Shown: positions 21,990 to 22,688 of the stretch, piece after piece
How positions within the stretch are numbered: the stretch's first letter is position 1
Layout: every line of letters starts with the position of its first letter
NCBI GenBank assembly: GCA_018065205.1
Contig: JAGHTR010000105.1
Coordinates: 1-22,688 of the forward strand
DNA from: Candidatus Colicola caccequi
GTDB lineage: Bacteria; Bacteroidota; Bacteroidia; Bacteroidales; Paludibacteraceae
Direction of reading: 5' to 3'
DNA length: 22,688 nt
Made by a program: the position numbers and the translations under genes
The notes under the pieces: generated by a model
Told to the model about the DNA's origin: nothing
What the model saw: only the letters and a program-made list of their open reading frames with translations
Database searches by the model: none

Positions 21990-22688
21990 TTAGTTGATTA
22001 TACAACGGCAGGGATAAGATGAATGTTTCTGCTTGGTGGATTTGGATGAAAGCAGATAGTAAAAACGCACTCCCACACTAAGATAGTTCACCTTATCGGC
22101 ATAAGTATCCGTCAAATAATTGACCTTGATATCAGGAACAGGATATTCCTTATTCATGATAGGTGCCACATCAATGAGGCGATGCCCGGCAGGGGTGTTA
22201 GAATAGTTATTCCACACACTATAATCGACATAAGCAACGAGCCCGATGTAAGACGCATAGGATAGAGCCCATTCGTATCCTATTTCTCCTGCCAAAAGAA
22301 CAGATAATTTAGGCATGTTACCGGTGCCGGATTGGTGGTCTTTGAAGCCCGGTAATCGTCCTGTAGCCAAATAATCTATTGTCGGCACATCATAATCGGG
22401 ATAATACACATTGATATGGGCATTAGTCACATCTAATTGTCTATTTTGGGTGAGTAAGTACATCATTTTAGCACCTATATTTAGCACCACTCCGTGCGTT
22501 TTAAGAGATAGCATGACAGGCACCATCAGTTGCCATTGTTTTTGCCATTGTTTATAGGAATCTGCAGTAATGGTATAATCTAAGTTTTCCGGATAATAGT
22601 CCTGATTGGTGTATTGTTCGGAGTAGTTGGTTAGTTGGTGGGAAGCCGATGCAAAACCGATGGCGAGGCCTATTTTAGCACCTAATTC
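21990..22688 (-). CDS. Probable outer-membrane beta-barrel protein, 5' end outside the window
   Basis: The frame is open from the right edge (22688) to the TAA at 21990-21992, 232 residues; the start codon lies beyond the window. An internal ATG at 22526 is not the likely start because the frame continues upstream with similar composition. Alternating polar/hydrophobic strands rich in aromatic residues and glycine (ELGAKIGLAIGFASAS, VVLNIGAKMMYLL, YIGLVAYVDYSVW, VNYLSVGVRFYYLL) suggest an 8-strand or larger outer-membrane barrel, ending in a short Lys/Ser/Cys tail after the last strand. I do not recognise a specific family. Barrels normally end at an aromatic residue; here a 20-residue tail follows FYYLL. 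Confidence 0.65.
   Translation of the reverse strand, partial: ELGAKIGLAIGFASASHQLTNYSEQYTNQDYYPENLDYTITADSYKQWQKQWQLMVPVMLSLKTHGVVLNIGAKMMYLLTQNRQLDVTNAHINVYYPDYDVPTIDYLATGRLPGFKDHQSGTGNMPKLSVLLAGEIGYEWALSYASYIGLVAYVDYSVWNNYSNTPAGHRLIDVAPIMNKEYPVPDIKVNYLTDTYADKVNYLSVGVRFYYLLSSKSTKQKHSSYPCRCIIN
22530..22553. repeat. Perfect 12-bp tandem duplication in the barrel gene
   Basis: TTGCCATTGTTT occurs twice in a row and is read in frame on the minus strand as KQWQ KQWQ, between two predicted strands. Confidence 0.8.

Noticed and set aside
21983..22010. Bidirectional terminator between nrnA and the barrel gene
   Set aside because: Only a 4-bp TTGT/ACAA pairing and two loose 7-bp units (AGTTGTT, AGTTGAT) are visible, too weak to call.

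Overview
The window reads as chromosomal DNA of a member of the Bacteroidota, most likely an uncultured Bacteroidales. Reasons: promoters of the TTTG / TAnnTTTG type with 20-bp spacing and no Shine-Dalgarno sequences; the dapB-lepB-wbqC neighbourhood; a long Bacteroidales-type LepB; tandem FKBP-type isomerases, one of them a lipoprotein; a Bacteroidales-type TamB and NrnA. There are no tRNA, rRNA, CRISPR, IS or phage genes. No gene-free stretch exceeds about 260 bases.

Layout. 1-860: a prolyl-tRNA editing protein (proX-like, minus strand) with its own promoter and terminator-like hairpin, flanked by a ~50-bp direct repeat. 862-19199: fifteen tightly packed minus-strand genes, transcribed in the order dapB, lepB, wbqC-like, ilvE, POT peptide transporter, a coiled-coil/Pro-Glu hypothetical, rsmI, flippase, ribE, two FKBP isomerases, a second flippase, truA, tamB, comM. 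Gaps are -29 to +58 bp and I see no internal promoter, so this may be one long operon (or a nested set) fired from the dapB promoter. 19221-19268: a compact divergent promoter in which one 16-bp near-palindrome supplies the -33 box of both dapB and udk. 19301-21985: plus-strand operon udk, chrA-like 1, chrA-like 2, nrnA. 21990-22688: 3' part of a minus-strand gene for a probable outer-membrane barrel protein.

The genes are mostly housekeeping: lysine/peptidoglycan precursor synthesis, secretion, translation fidelity, rRNA and tRNA modification, riboflavin, envelope assembly and polysaccharide export. The unusual content is a dense set of short tandem repeats that crosses gene boundaries and enters coding sequence in frame. 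One class has period 6 (CGTNNN on the + strand, six sites, all of one polarity). A second class has period 7, with a different heptamer at each of eight sites. A third is an 11-bp array. They supply stop and start codons, form loops in DapB, NrnA, TamB and ChrA2, and cap two proteins (DapB and ChrA1) whose usual C-termini are missing. That pattern is the main thing here worth a second look. I do not claim a defined new biochemical system.
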